In this document: in pieces, positions 1 through 11,258 of the stretch
How positions within the stretch are numbered: position 1 is the first letter of the stretch
Layout of the letters: each line of letters begins with the position of its first letter
NCBI GenBank assembly: GCA_001931905.2
Contig: MSJI02000902.1
Span: 1 to 48,138, forward strand
DNA from: Cladosporium sp. IMV 00045
Taxonomy: Eukaryota; Ascomycota; Dothideomycetes; Cladosporiales; Cladosporiaceae
Length of the DNA stretch: 48,138 nucleotides
Direction of reading: 5' to 3'
Notes under the pieces: generated by a model
What the model was told of the DNA's origin: nothing
What the model saw: only the letters and a program-made list of their open reading frames with translations
Database searches by the model: none
Translations under genes and position numbers: made by a program

Positions 1-124
1 TTCACAAGGGCGACGGCAACGGTCCGCGTCGATTAATGTATTTACGATCACCGACGATCACCAAGCTCTGAACACATAATCCCGCACGTGGAAGCGGGTC
101 GGTGCAACATCCCGTACGACGACA

Positions 125-3100
125 ATGCCGCTCTTTTCGAGACTCAGAAGCAAGGGCGCAACGCCCGCGAAGGAGAAGAGCCAGGCCGAGGTCGAGAGCT
201 TTCTCCCTCCGCCGGTGCAGCCTAAATACCAATCGACCTGGACTAGCACGGAGATTGTCCCAGAGGAGGTGGAGGAGCTCATTCATTATGCTACAGCACA
301 CATGAAATCAAGAGGTATGCTATATCTCTTGCTATCTGTAGGGAAACTCGCTAACAATTGAGTGCAGCTGAGGCTCTCGACTCGCCATTCCTACTCTTGC
401 CTTTCCGCCTCGACTCTGATCCTACGCCCGCCCGATCCTTCATTTCAAAGTTCTTCACATCTAATGCCTCGGGTTCTCAGCAGTTCCGGGGTGAATCTCT
501 ACAGCAAGAGCTGCGATTGACCGAGCCACACGTGCTGTGCAGTGTGCTCAAATGGTGCTGGAGCAGGTTGCCGGGCGGTGTGGTTACATGGCCAGTTTAC
601 GAAGCATTCAAGATTGGAGAGAAAGAGTCGCATGAAGCACGCCATGCTTTTGATACATTCATTCCGATCGCGGCCGACTCGTCTGCACGTAACAACATCA
701 TTGTTGACTTCTTCGAGCTTTTGGCTGCGGTTGCAGCGCATGGCAAGATGAACGGCATGGGTGGACGCAAGGTTTCGAGACTGGCAGGTTGGTGGGCTTT
801 CGATCATTCAGATGATGGCAAGGGCTTTGAGGGTGGTTACAAGTCGTGGACTGCTGCTGCGGATGCAACCAGCCACTTGTTCTTCGCGTACTTGCGATCA
901 CTCTCACCCGAAGCGGATCCTTCTTTGGCCGTCATTGAGCGCATCCCACGATCTCTTCAGGCACTTTTGGCGCAGACTGAGTACCCGCCTGAAACTCCAA
1001 CCCTGCTCCAGAGATCTACACCACGAGTTCTCATGCTCGTCGATACCGTCTCGCCTGGACCCTTTGCCCTTCTCCGGAGAGCGAAGCACTTCGAATACCA
1101 ATCCGACAATCGTGTACTGCTGGAGTTTTCCGAGTATGACGATCCCACCGAAGCTCTGACGGATGAGTGCAAGCGCGTGCTGTATGCCATTGCTACGACC
1201 AACTCCTCAGGCGCCGCCCACTCCAGACAGGCGAAAATCCAGAATCCCGAAGAGTCGTGGTCAGCATTCTCTAGCCTTGGATTTTCTGATCTCGGCAGCG
1301 AACCAGCAGCTTTGTCCAACGGTACCAATGGCTCCACCAGGCCCAGCGAGGGCTTGCAGGCGGGCCCTCGCTCCAGGCATACCAACAACGCCAGGCCCAC
1401 GACACCTTCTTGGGCGGACTTCCTCAACTCTGGATTTGAGGACAACGGATCTCCGAAAGAGCAGACCTCGCTGTTTGTGCCTCCCGGCGACTTGCTCCCG
1501 CCTATTGGCTCACGTGCGCAAACACCTGCAGCAAAATCTGGGGATGATAACCTCGCACCCGGCGAGCTTGCAGCTATAACCAGCGTCGATCTCGATGATG
1601 CCTTCTGGTGGGTGTGGATGACGAGTTTGTCAGGTGAAGAGCCGAACGAGCGCAAGGCGGTCTTCGGTCGCTGCGCGCTGATCGAAACGTCCATCATGAA
1701 CGGCAAGTGGCTCATCATGGAGGAACAAGTTCAAGGAGCCTCTCCTGAGCCCATGGAAGGCGTTCAGCTTGTCGAGAAGAAGAGCCGTTTTGGCTTCACT
1801 AAGCGTGGACGTAGTAAGAAGCCGGCCAAAGAAATCCCTATGTCTCCCCCACCAGCGGAGTTGGAGCGCATGAAGTCGGCAACGCCTAGCAAGCACAGCA
1901 TTGCTCCTGGTCAGCATGCGAAGATTAAGGCAGCTGCGGCGGCTCTCGCCCAGAAGCAGAACGGTCAACCGGACTCGCCGTCTAGGCGCGGTCGTGGTGC
2001 CGCTGACGTTGCTTCTAAGACGAACAGCGCAATGACACTTGGCTTGCAGAACGCTGCGGGACCGGCGATGAAGTGGGCTAACAGCTACGACAAGAAAGCC
2101 GTCCGCGCCCAGTATCTTGGTGAAGACTTTGCAAGCAAAGATGACCTTACGAGGCAGACATCCTATGTGAGCCGTGTCAGCACCGCAAAATCCGCCAACG
2201 TGCAGCCGCCCGCCCTTTCTCCCGATTCAAAGACATTCCCGAAGGATAACCAGACGGATCGCGAATTGCCAGCACTGCCCCAGGAAGAGAAGCCTGCTCC
2301 AGTGACAGCTGCTTCGGAGAAATCAGTGCCGGCGCCCTTGCCTCCTAAGACGCAGGAGAGTACTGCTGCCGCGGCGGATATTAAGAATGACAAGGAAGTT
2401 GTTGAGAAGGCCCCTATTGCAGAGCCTGCGTCGAGGAAGTCGACCGATAAGGAGCAGTCTCCCAAAGTCGACCGCAAGCCTCTGCCACAACAGAACAATC
2501 TCGAGATCCACCCTGCGTTCCGCCAGAAGAGCGTCGATGAACCTGCAAGAGCATCGCCTTCGCCTAACCGTGGCCCGGCCGTGCTGGCAGCCCAGAAGGC
2601 GCTCGAAAGCAAGGTCAACGCCGCCCCACCATCGAACAAGGAGCATAACGTGCTTAGGAAGCAACCTCAGTCGGGCGGCGCTTTCAAGAAGATGTTTGGT
2701 CGCAACAAGGCGAACCGTAACTCCGTCGACGGTCCGCAGCCGCCGGCGAGCCTCTCGCCGCCTTCAGACTCGAGCCTCACCCGCCGACTGTCGCAGATGC
2801 GCAGGAAGCCTTCAACTCCGAACGCGGCCTCGCCGCCTGTTCCAGATGTGCCAGCACAGGTTGTTGGGGATGTCGAAGCGCCTGCGGCTCAGTCTTCCGA
2901 CGTTCAAAGGCCTGCTGTGCAGGAGTCCGCTCCTCAGGAGCCGCAAGTGCCAGAACTGCCCCCTGCGGAGCACCCCGAGTCGTCACACCCCAAGGAACAA
3001 TTCGCCATGCAGGAGCCGACGATGCCTTCGCAAGGCCCCGTGTCTCCGCTCTCCCCAGCGAAGACTGACTCGTCTGATGCTCGCCACGCTCAGGCCGAAT

Positions 3101-3653
3101 TTTCTCGCTTCGACCAGGGCCCCATGGACGATATGCCAGCGGCCATGCCTCGCGACTCTATCGATGACGATGCCAACGACGCGCCTGACTCCCCCGTCAA
3201 GCCTGACTTCGACCCTCGTGCTGAAGCCCACCTGAACACTAAGCGTGACCAGCCAACTCCGAGCGAGGGTTTTGCCACTCCCCTGGAGCGCAATGATCCC
3301 AACAACGACGCCGTCTCTGCCGTCTCCGAGGAAGGCGACCAGGGCGCCTACGCACCGCAGCAAGTCCAGGACCGCTGGGCCCAGATCCGCGAGAACGCCG
3401 CCCGCCGTGCTGCCAGGGCTAGTGAGGAGCAGAGTCGCCCGAGCCAGAGTGCGAGAACTGACGACGATGGCGCCACTAGCGAGGAAGAGAGTAAGTAGAC
3501 GACTCTTGATCTTTGCATGACAGATTTTCAAAGAGACCCTTTGCTAATATGTCACTCACAGCCATCGAATCGCGCGTCGCTCGCATCAAAGCCCGCGTCG
3601 CAGAGTTGACCGGCAACGTCGACGACAGCTCTGCAGGCCCGCGCCGCTACTAG
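125..3653 (+). CDS. msb1: Msb1/Mug8-domain morphogenesis protein (three exons)
   Basis: The exons are 125-314, 368-3490 and 3562-3653, giving 1134 residues in one frame. Intron 1 (53 nt) has donor GTATGC and branch GCTAAC. Intron 2 (71 nt) has donor GTAAGT and branch TGCTAAT. Residues ~30-330 match what I know of the fungal Msb1/Mug8 family, for example LPGGVVTW, GWWAFDHSDDGKGFEGGYKSW and QTEYPPETPTL. The remaining ~700 residues are Pro/Ser/Lys-rich and look disordered. Msb1 proteins act in polarised growth, linking Rho-type GTPase and cell-wall integrity signalling at growth sites. The short third exon ends in a small basic/helical tail. Family identity is strong; the function in this species is inferred. 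Confidence 0.9.
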
Positions 3654-5243
3654 ACTTCCAGTGATGCGGCAACATCAGCATCAATATTCCTAATCCCGCC
3701 CAAGCGACTGTCCTGTCGAACCCTTGAAGCAACACCACGTTTCCCACGAGAACAACGGAGAAGAGGCCCTGCCCGAAAGGAAACTCGCCGTTTCGATTTT
3801 TGCATTTCCTACTCCGAAGCACAAACTTTTTCTGTCTTTCCTTTTCTCCTTTTCCTTTTGCCCTCTTTCCTTCTTTCGATGATACCATCTCGCGTTCTCG
3901 GGACTGTCTTGGACCTGTCCCACCTCCTCCTCCCCTTTTTCTTTTCTCTTTAGTCTCTCCATCATGCTTTTGCTTTATATCCTATCCTATCCTTATTTTG
4001 TTTTTGATTTTTCTGCTTGACATGCGCGCATTTGCAACCTTTTTCCTTTTCCTTTGCCTTGATATCATTTGATACGTACGGAAGTCAAGACAGGTGGAAG
4101 TGGAAGTGGAGATGGTAACTTTAGATTAATAATACATATGGTTTACTTTTTTTCTTTCATATCATCTTGAAGAGTATTTGCTATAGACGCGGAGTGTGTG
4201 GGTTCTGTTTCGAATGGTATGTCGTTGATGCTGGTGGTGGTCGATGCTAAGCGTTGTCTTTCTCGTCTTTTCAGAGAACTTGTTGTGGAAGCTGCGGATA
4301 TAATGCATATAGAACGGAAGTGCATGTAATATCCTTCGTTCGAGATTTAATTTGCCTTCACCGAGAACTCTATGCAGTCCAGTCTAGCCTAGTCTAGTCA
4401 ATTACTCTTAGGATTTGATGTTGCAGGAAGAGGGTGTCACTGCTGAGTTCTCGTTGGGAAAAGCACTCTGATACTTTGCTGCGACTACGATAATCGACTA
4501 ATTTAACAATATTTTCCACTTCGTGACGAAACGTGTTGTCTTTATTGCATACACAGCTAGAATGAAATCATGATATAGAATCAAATCACAGTAAGTAGAC
4601 TAGTATGAGGTCACAAGTCTGCGGCCGCCTTCAAGATTGCGTGCGTTTTCAACTCAATGCCATGAACATTAGTGAGAAACAAAAACAAATCATCGCGATC
4701 CTGGATTTCATCTATACAGCTACCGGCTCGGCTTGATAAATGTTGGAAAATGAGGTAGTTGAGATCGATATGCAATCAATCCTTCACAAGATCGTCAAAC
4801 TTATCGCAGAATTGAAGACAACGCGCAGAGCATGATCGTCCTTTACGACATGCTCACTGCAGGTAGTCCTTCAATAATTCTTACCTTTCGAGAACCCATT
4901 TCACAATACGTTTTCGCGAATGGATTTAACAAGTCTGTTTGTGAGAACCTTTCTGCAAGCCACTTGACTCTCAGTAACGAGATCCTATTCGTCAATCGAC
5001 TCATGGTCACTTCAATCGTTGATAGTCATTTACAATCGTCCAAGAGAAGCCTTTGGTGGTTCCTCATTGATTCCCGTGATTGGAAGTGTAGCCTGTCAAG
5101 TCTTGAGAACGAGGAGGAAGGACTCGGCATGTACTCTGTCCGAACGGACCCTTCATCCATCGCTTGTCACCGGGATGGATGCATCCTTCGCTAGTGTTTG
5201 GGTGGGATCTTTCCCCGCGTATTCTTCCAATTCAATTTAATAC
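3654..5243. other. Gene-free stretch downstream of msb1
   Basis: I see no supportable gene. A pyrimidine-rich tract of ~260 nt runs from about 3790 to 4065, with long C/T runs on the plus strand. Further on the sequence becomes AT-richer. A short purine repeat built on GTGGAA lies near 4094-4113, and CTAG-rich direct repeats (GTCTAGCCTA/GTCTAGTC) lie near 4381-4400. The largest frame (4832-5194, +) has no recognisable motif or splice context. Confidence 0.5.
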
Positions 5244-5346
5244 TATATGAAAATGTGCACTGTTTCCCCCATCATCCAATCATGCTAAGACTAGCTCAGC
5301 TAGTAATCTCTCCTTAGCTCAGTTGGAAGAGCGTAAGACTGTAACT
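5244..5346 (+). repeat. Left arm of a ~100-bp inverted repeat carrying a tRNA-Tyr 5' half
   Basis: This stretch matches, as an inverted copy, the reverse complement of about 11321-11424. Shared blocks include ATCATCCAAT, GCTAAGACTAGC and the tRNA start CTCTCCTTAGCTCAG. The match covers ~65 nt upstream of the tRNA and the tRNA 5' half. It stops just after CTGTAACT, within a few bases of the tRNA exon/intron junction. Several differences occur, including one TG-to-TA change in the anticodon stem that fits RIP. Confidence 0.75.
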
Positions 5347-5355
5347 ACTGTCTTA
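5308..5355 (+). pseudogene. tRNA-Tyr 5'-half relic
   Basis: Acceptor strand CTCTCCT (5308-5314), D-arm GCTC...GAGC (5317-5332), anticodon 5' stem TAAGA (5334-5338) and loop CTGTAA with anticodon GTA are present. The intact copy has TGAGA in the stem. A TCTTA at 5351-5355 could pair with TAAGA, but no T-arm or 3' acceptor strand follows, so the gene is truncated. After it comes the near-perfect hairpin GACAATT-G-AATTGTC (5356-5370). The left edge of the RIP-affected block falls here. Confidence 0.75.
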
Positions 5356-5817
5356 GACAATTGAATTGTCCGTCTTATATATCTTATAATATTAAGTGCG
5401 TTATTTTTCATATACTCTATATAAAATCGCTTTTAATAAGATCGTACTTAGACGAACCGCTAGTCTCTTATTACCTCGGTAGCTCCCATTAATATTACAT
5501 AGCTTTAGCGCTATTTATAGGCGCTATCCCTATTTGACTTTATAAACGGATCTCTAAATAGCCCTATCGAAAGGAGGGTAATTACTCTTATCTAATAAGA
5601 AGCGCGAAATTGTATGATTAGGTACCTAAGTATTACCTTTATACGATAGTTTCTCTAATAATAATACTATATATTAGGGGAAACCTTAGCGTTAAAGCAT
5701 ATATGCAGTTATTTAGTAGGAAGAGAATTAGAAACAAGTATATAGGATGTATTAATACTATTATCGGGTTTTTAGTATACGTAGTATAGATTACTTTTAG
5801 TATATAAGTACTAACGC

Positions 5818-5951
5818 GGTTCTAGGGCCGGTACCCGCCTCGTAGAAAGGCCTTTACTCCCGGTTCTCAGGTCGGTACCTACCTTCTACTAAAGGATTTC
5901 ACTCCCGGTCCTTAGGTCGGTACCTACCTTCTACTAAAGGGTTTCGCATTT
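5818..5951 (+). repeat. Tandem repeat, ~44-45 bp unit, about three copies
   Basis: Units begin at about 5818, 5862 and 5907 with GGTTCTAGGGCCGGTACC, GGTTCTCAGGTCGGTACC and GGTCCTTAGGTCGGTACC. Each contains a GGTACC core followed by CTTCTACTAAAGG-type sequence. The repeat lies between the left end of the element and the stop codon of the leftward gene remnant. The first unit differs most; the differences are not all RIP-type. Confidence 0.8.
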
Positions 5952-5960
5952 TAAATCGCC

Positions 5961-7900
5961 TTACTCCTCGTTATCGTCTTCGTCGCCGCTAATAACGACT
6001 TTAGTCCTCTTACGTAGAACGGGGCGAGCGCGGGTAGACTTACGCGCTCTTAGGGAACCTATACCGCTACTAGAACTAGATAAAGAAGACATATAGCTAC
6101 GCTTAGAGCGCTCCGGTAGGGTAATAGTTACGCCGGTAGTAGGGTTCTACTACGGAGGAGTAATAGACTCTTCGTCTTCCGCCTCGCCGTCTTCCTCCTC
6201 GCCGGACTCTAGTTTAATACCTTTATCGCGTAGCCTCTAACGTCGGGCTTTTCTCCTCGCCTCGGACTCCGCCTACGCGACGACCTACTTCTTCTTTTTC
6301 TTTGCGTCTTCGCTATATACGCCCTTAACGGCAGCCGTAATAGCGCTCTCGTTTTAACCGATTATAACTAGGAAGTCGCTCGCGTATAGGAAGTACTAGA
6401 TAGTAGTTTTAATCGTGTCTCGCCTATCGATAAGGCTATACTATTAAATGTATGCTATAATACGGCGGGTAATTAAGGTCCTCTCCTTACTCGTTAGATC
6501 GGTCTATTTATACTATAACGGCCTTAGGAAACCCTCCTTCTAGTTACGGAGATAGGTAGATACGGTAGCACGTATACGAAGTATTTCTGCGGGTAACTTC
6601 GACGATAAAGATAGTATAGCGGCGACCTACGGTATATCGATAAAGGGATCCTCTAGTGCTATAGTAGGCCTATACTCGGCGCTACTAAACTTAGCGGGGG
6701 ACGTATGCGATTCTATCTAGCTAATAGGAGTATTAAATATTAGTATGTTCGCGAAGATATCTCCGGCCCCTAGGCTTTAACGACCTCTACTACCCTATAC
6801 CTGCGTTAGGGTAATACTATCGGACCGCTTCACGACGAGTTAACTATCGTCGTTATTAACTACGACTCCGCGCTTAAAGATGCCTTTAGTAAACTTAACC
6901 TACTTTTCCTTCGAAAGTTAACGAACGTTAAGGATCTTTATAAGGTCTATAATATCTATTTTAGCTATATTCGTCTAGATAGTCTCCCGAACCTATTAGT
7001 CGCTAGGAAGGTCGTTAGCCTTCTACGGCGGGAAAATCTTTCTATCTTAACCTACCGTAATACTATAAATACGCTCGGAAAGATCCTCGAGGATATTACG
7101 CTTATATCTATAGACATTAAGCTTCCTAGTTAGATCGAAGAAGCTAATACCGCCCTCTAGAATATAGCTTAGGATCGTATCGTCCGAGGGAATATTACCC
7201 CGACCGTCGCTTATAGCCCTACCTCTACCTAAAAAGAGTTTACCTCCTACGGCTACGTATACCTCTTAAATCTTACGCTATATCTAGTTAACTATATTAT
7301 CTACTACGGCTTTAGACTTTTGCTTTAGATCCTCTAGTAAAGCAGTAATAGCTCTCTATATATTAAGCTCGTATTCCTTCTCTTACTACTAATTAAGCTA
7401 TACCTAGCGTTACTAGAACTCCTTATCGGTATATACGTCTATAGTAGGATCTAGAAGGCGGCGAGTATTAGAAAAGGCGCTAAAGAGGTCCTTAATACTC
7501 GTATCCTTAAGGTAGTCTAGGTACTAGGTAATGATTTCCTCTATCTACTTAGTTATATTATCTTAGAGATTAAGGAAATTCTCTACGTAGCTACTCGTAA
7601 TAGTCCCGTCCCTTATCGTCTTTCGAGTATACTCGTTAAGAGCCTTATAGAATGCTAGAACTAGCTAGAGAGCATTATCGAGCTCGGTATTAATACGGTC
7701 TTATTTAACGGCCCTAATAAGATATACGGAAACTTTGAGTATTATTATACACTTAATAGTAATACGATAATATTAGGCCTATTAGTAGAGTCCTAAAAGT
7801 GTGACCTTAAGTGCCTAGTAACTAGAAAGAGGCGCCGTATTGTCCTTAATAGGAGATACTAGCGATAAGCCTATACTAGAGGTCTTTTTTACCTATATTC
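5961..7900 (-). pseudogene. RIP-inactivated gene of unknown function, divergent partner in the element
   Basis: The minus-strand frame ending in TAA at 5961-5963 stays in register to at least ~7800, broken only by stops explicable as RIP of CAG, CAA or TGG. The upstream limit is uncertain and no start was identified. The implied protein (~600 residues) has a Gln/Glu/Lys-rich helical N-terminal half (around 7300-7700), a mixed middle region, a lysine cluster (KKKKK, near 6290), an acidic patch and a serine-rich tail ending in an acidic run (GDEDDNEE). I do not recognise the family. It reads away from the recombinase-like gene, suggesting a shared central promoter when the element was active. 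Confidence 0.6.
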
Positions 7901-8555
7901 GAGATTAGCGACGTAACTAGATACAGAATTACTAGCTATAACATCCCGGAGAAGATATACGTTTATTAGCGAAAGCTACTCCGACGCTACGCTAGGACTA
8001 GCCGTGCTAGCGTTTGTATTGTTTTAGTTATACGCCTAGAGTCTCTCGATAACGACCGGCTTATTACCGCCTAAGACGATTTTCTACTATCCTATTAGCT
8101 AATACGATTATTCCGAAGACTTAAGGTAATAACTTACCCTTTCCTTATATAAGCCCCTAAGGTCCTTTAGGGTTATCCTATTATAGTCTATCTTATCTTA
8201 GGTTATAGTAACCTTCCTAAGCTCGGCGGTTTACTACGGTATCCCTTATATTTATAGGATAGTAGGTATTAGACTTATTTACGTGTTTATAGGTTACTAA
8301 GATAATTTTTATTTTCGTTAAGTAAAGTAAACTAACGTAGGCTCGGACGAGAAGCTTCTATCCCTATTATATCCTTATTCGTCCGATTTCGCTAATAAGA
8401 TATAGGTAAATACATTTATTATCCGTGTGCCTACCCGTAGCTTATATCGCACTTACCGTTTTAAAGCCGCTACTACGCGGCGAACCTTACCTTTAAATCT
8501 TTACCTACTAGACGCTTCCTTTCTCTTTCTATAATATTCGATACTATATCTCACT

Positions 8556-10934
8556 ATAGCTAATATTCTAGGGGACTTTAGTAAGCCGCCTCCTAGATCC
8601 GTAAAGCTAAGCCGTACTACTAAGCTCGTTAAGAAAGTAGCGGTAGATAAAGCGTAGGTCGAAAAAGCTCGCTAATCTCTCGAAGGCATCCTATTCTTCG
8701 ATTACTAGAGCTAGTCGGCTCGAAAGCGTCGTATTGTCGCCCGTAAAGCATTCGAAGAGTACGTAAATCTTTTATTCCTCCGGTCTCGTAGCTTATTAAT
8801 AATCTATAGGTACTAGACGGACCGTCTCGCTTAAGACGGAATTATAAATCCTACTACCGAATAACTATAGGATAAGGACTATATCGTTATAAGAACTAAT
8901 AAACTCATTATAATCTTCGCGAGTACCGCGTAGGGGCGTATCGGCGATAAACCTAAGGCTAGGACGCTTTTCTAGCTAAAGGATAGTCTATACTAGTAGA
9001 TTATTCGTTCTATCCTAGATTTCTTCGCCTAATTCGTAACCTAGTATTATACCGCGGTATCGACTATCTATAAAGCCGCTCTGGAATACAATTTCGAGAC
9101 TACCTAGTTAGAGAAGAACGACCTTACCGACGCTAAACTCGAGCTTTTCTAGTACTAGATCTAAAAGTTAAAGATAGGACGTAAGAACTAGTAGTAATAC
9201 TTTATCGTATAGCTCCTAGTTTAGATTACTTCTATCCGCCCTAGATCCTTTACTATATACTATAGATATAAGAAAGGTTCGCTTATAGCTAAGGGTTTTC
9301 TACGCGAGGAGGTAGAAACCCTTAGATAGAAAGATCTCGAATTTATACGCCTAGGCCCGGAGCTTAGTAGTAGTATCTATATTAAGGTTACCTTCCGCTA
9401 CCTTAAGAGCTTCCGCCTCCCGTATAAGACTTAGCTAATCGAAGGCGTCCGCAAGTTTACTATTATACCGCTTCGTAGTAATCGTTACTACGTCGATCTT
9501 ACCCTCTAGCTTACGGCTCTCGCGTACTCCCGTAGTCTATTCTACTTCGAATCTCTTAATAAGCTATTTATAGAGGACGAGCGTTTTCTTCTCTAGAAAG
9601 AAAGTGTTTCTATATAGCCCGTCTCCTTAAGAGCTAACTAGGTAGGCGATCTACTCCCTAAGCTAATATACGAAAACTCCTTAAACCCGAAGCTAAAAGA
9701 CATTTACGAAATAGTCGGCCTTCTCCGTCGCAATACTATCTACGGGTTCCGTAGGGGTGCTATCGTTAATACTCGAAGGAAGAAAGGCATAGAGATCTCG
9801 TAGGAGCTAGCTAACTATATTATAGGTAGATAATCTATCTACTCGTACGATACGCTAGGCTTATAAGACATAGATTTAGTTAATTAGCGTAATAACCTCG
9901 AGTCTATTAACCGCTCTATTATCTAGAATATATTAGGTTAGGCTAATAAAGTGCGTATTAATACGTAGGCCCTAGCGGGTATAGAGGTACTTACTAAAGT
10001 GCCTCGTTCTAGTAGAAGGGGTATTAAAGATATTATTACGAAGAAGTTAATAGAGCTTACTCGTAGCGATAAAGACTATATATAAGCCGAAGATACTATC
10101 CGCGAGGCATATAATACCGCTAAGTAGCTCGTTATAACCCTCGGAGTTAGTATAGATCTATTACCTAGATAGATTAATATCCGCGACTAGCTTATAGAGT
10201 ACGTAAAGTCTAACGCCGAGTATTAAACTTCGCTCGAAATAATCGAGAGCCTTACTCGCGGTAATAAGACTCTACTCCGTAGACTATAACTAAAGTATTC
10301 TAAGGAATACTCTAAGAGGCTATACTAAGATATAAAGAACTCTTAGAGAGTTACTACGGGTAACTAGCGCGCTAGCGGCCGCGGTTTAACGATAGTTTCG
10401 GAGCGTTCTACCCGGGGTAGCGGCGCGTCTACCTAAGATAATCTATTTGCTTAGACGGTTACCGATCTCGAGGCCTTTAATCCTAACGCTATCGACGAGC
10501 CTAAGGAGGAGACTAATATCGAGGAAGAGCTCGACTATAGTCGTACTAAGCCTACTTAGTAGGAAGGCCTCCCGGAAGAAGAGATCTAGCTATAGTTCGA
10601 GTAAGGCGATACCGATACCTATACTAAGGCTAGTCGTGTTAATACCGCTAGATCTTTTATTACGTTCGTACGGACTTCCTTACGTAATAAGGAACTTACT
10701 TATACCGAATGCGCTATCGATAATACCGTCCCTTACGAGAAGAAGAAGTAGCGTTATACTTTTTCTAAGCTAGACGACTATATTAAGTTAAGCTACTATT
10801 CTCGTGAAGCGTAAATCATGCGTGCCTTTTATATCGGTAAGGATAAGAAGAATAGAGTAGAATGCCCTATCTATACGAAGCGGTTAGCTATAAAAGGCTT
10901 TCTTAAGCATATTAAGGAGGAGTATAACGAGTAA
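8556..10934 (+). pseudogene. RIP-inactivated DUF3435-like tyrosine recombinase with C-terminal C2H2 finger
   Basis: One frame runs from a probable ATG-to-ATA mutated start at 8556 to TAA at 10932-10934 (793 codons) with no frameshift but about 50 in-frame TAG/TAA by manual count. The deduced protein resembles fungal DUF3435/FluG-type proteins, a tyrosine-recombinase relative found as Starship captains and in smaller elements. It has a TS-RPR start to the core near 9225, then W-KDLEFIRLGPE with the W codon mutated. A YGFRRGA box with the presumed catalytic arginine lies at ~9741-9761. At the C-terminus C-x2-C-x11-H-x4-H spans 10863-10925, with the second Cys (now Tyr) and last His (now Tyr) changed by RIP-type transitions. 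Family placement is by motif recall. Confidence 0.7.
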
Positions 10935-11258
10935 ATTACTCTATAAGATATACCTAGCATAACACAAAATCAGTATAGCGTGTGTCTAGGAAGTGTTTAA
11001 GCGTTTGTCTTCATACTACTACTCTTTTTCCCTTCAAAAGAGGTTTTTGACGAGGGTGGTAAGCGAAGTAGAATTAGTCACAGTATAACATTATCACAAA
11101 TCAAACTCACAGAACGTCAAAAAAACCCTTCCGTGTCAATCTTCTCACTGCAAATCGTACCTGCCCGACTAACTGCAACGCCTTCTCTGCCTCCAAAAAG
11201 TCGGTAACATCAAGGTAACCCATGAGTTGGGAGAACGATGGCAAAATGATAGCAGAAA
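10935..11258. other. Right flank of the element up to tRNA-Tyr
   Basis: Normal CA/TG frequency returns at about 10960-10980, marking the right boundary of RIP. The rest is AT-leaning sequence with no supportable gene. A minus-strand frame at 11107-11301 overlaps the tRNA and has no motif. TTTT on the minus strand at 11243-11246 probably terminates the tRNA transcript. Confidence 0.5.

Larger units (their letters stand above)
5347..10965. mobile_element. RIP-saturated dead mobile element, two divergent gene remnants
   Basis: For ~5.6 kb the sequence almost lacks the dinucleotides CA and TG on both strands and is very rich in TA, while CG, CC and CT remain common. For example, 8581-8640 has no CA or TG. 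This is the expected product of CpA-to-TpA repeat-induced point mutation, and it implies the element was repetitive when RIP acted. Two long frames survive without frameshifts but are riddled with TAG/TAA where CAG, CAA or TGG would be expected. One runs leftward (5961 to ~7900) and one rightward (8556-10934), with ~650 bp between them. RIP character ends near 10960. I see no clear terminal inverted repeats internal to the tRNA copies and no target-site duplication. Confidence 0.85.

Noticed and set aside
957..1718. 253-codon antisense frame within msb1
   Set aside because: A shadow of the strongly supported sense gene.
4832..5194. 120-codon frame (+)
   Set aside because: No motif, no splice-supported extension and composition like the surrounding non-coding DNA.
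10447..10773. Open frame of 108 codons inside the RIP block (+)
   Set aside because: It is in a different register from the 793-codon recombinase frame and arises because RIP stops fall in that other frame.
5347..10965. Starship giant element
   Set aside because: The block is only ~5.6 kb, has no cargo beyond one unknown frame, and the recombinase reads outward at the right side, unlike a captain at one edge reading in.
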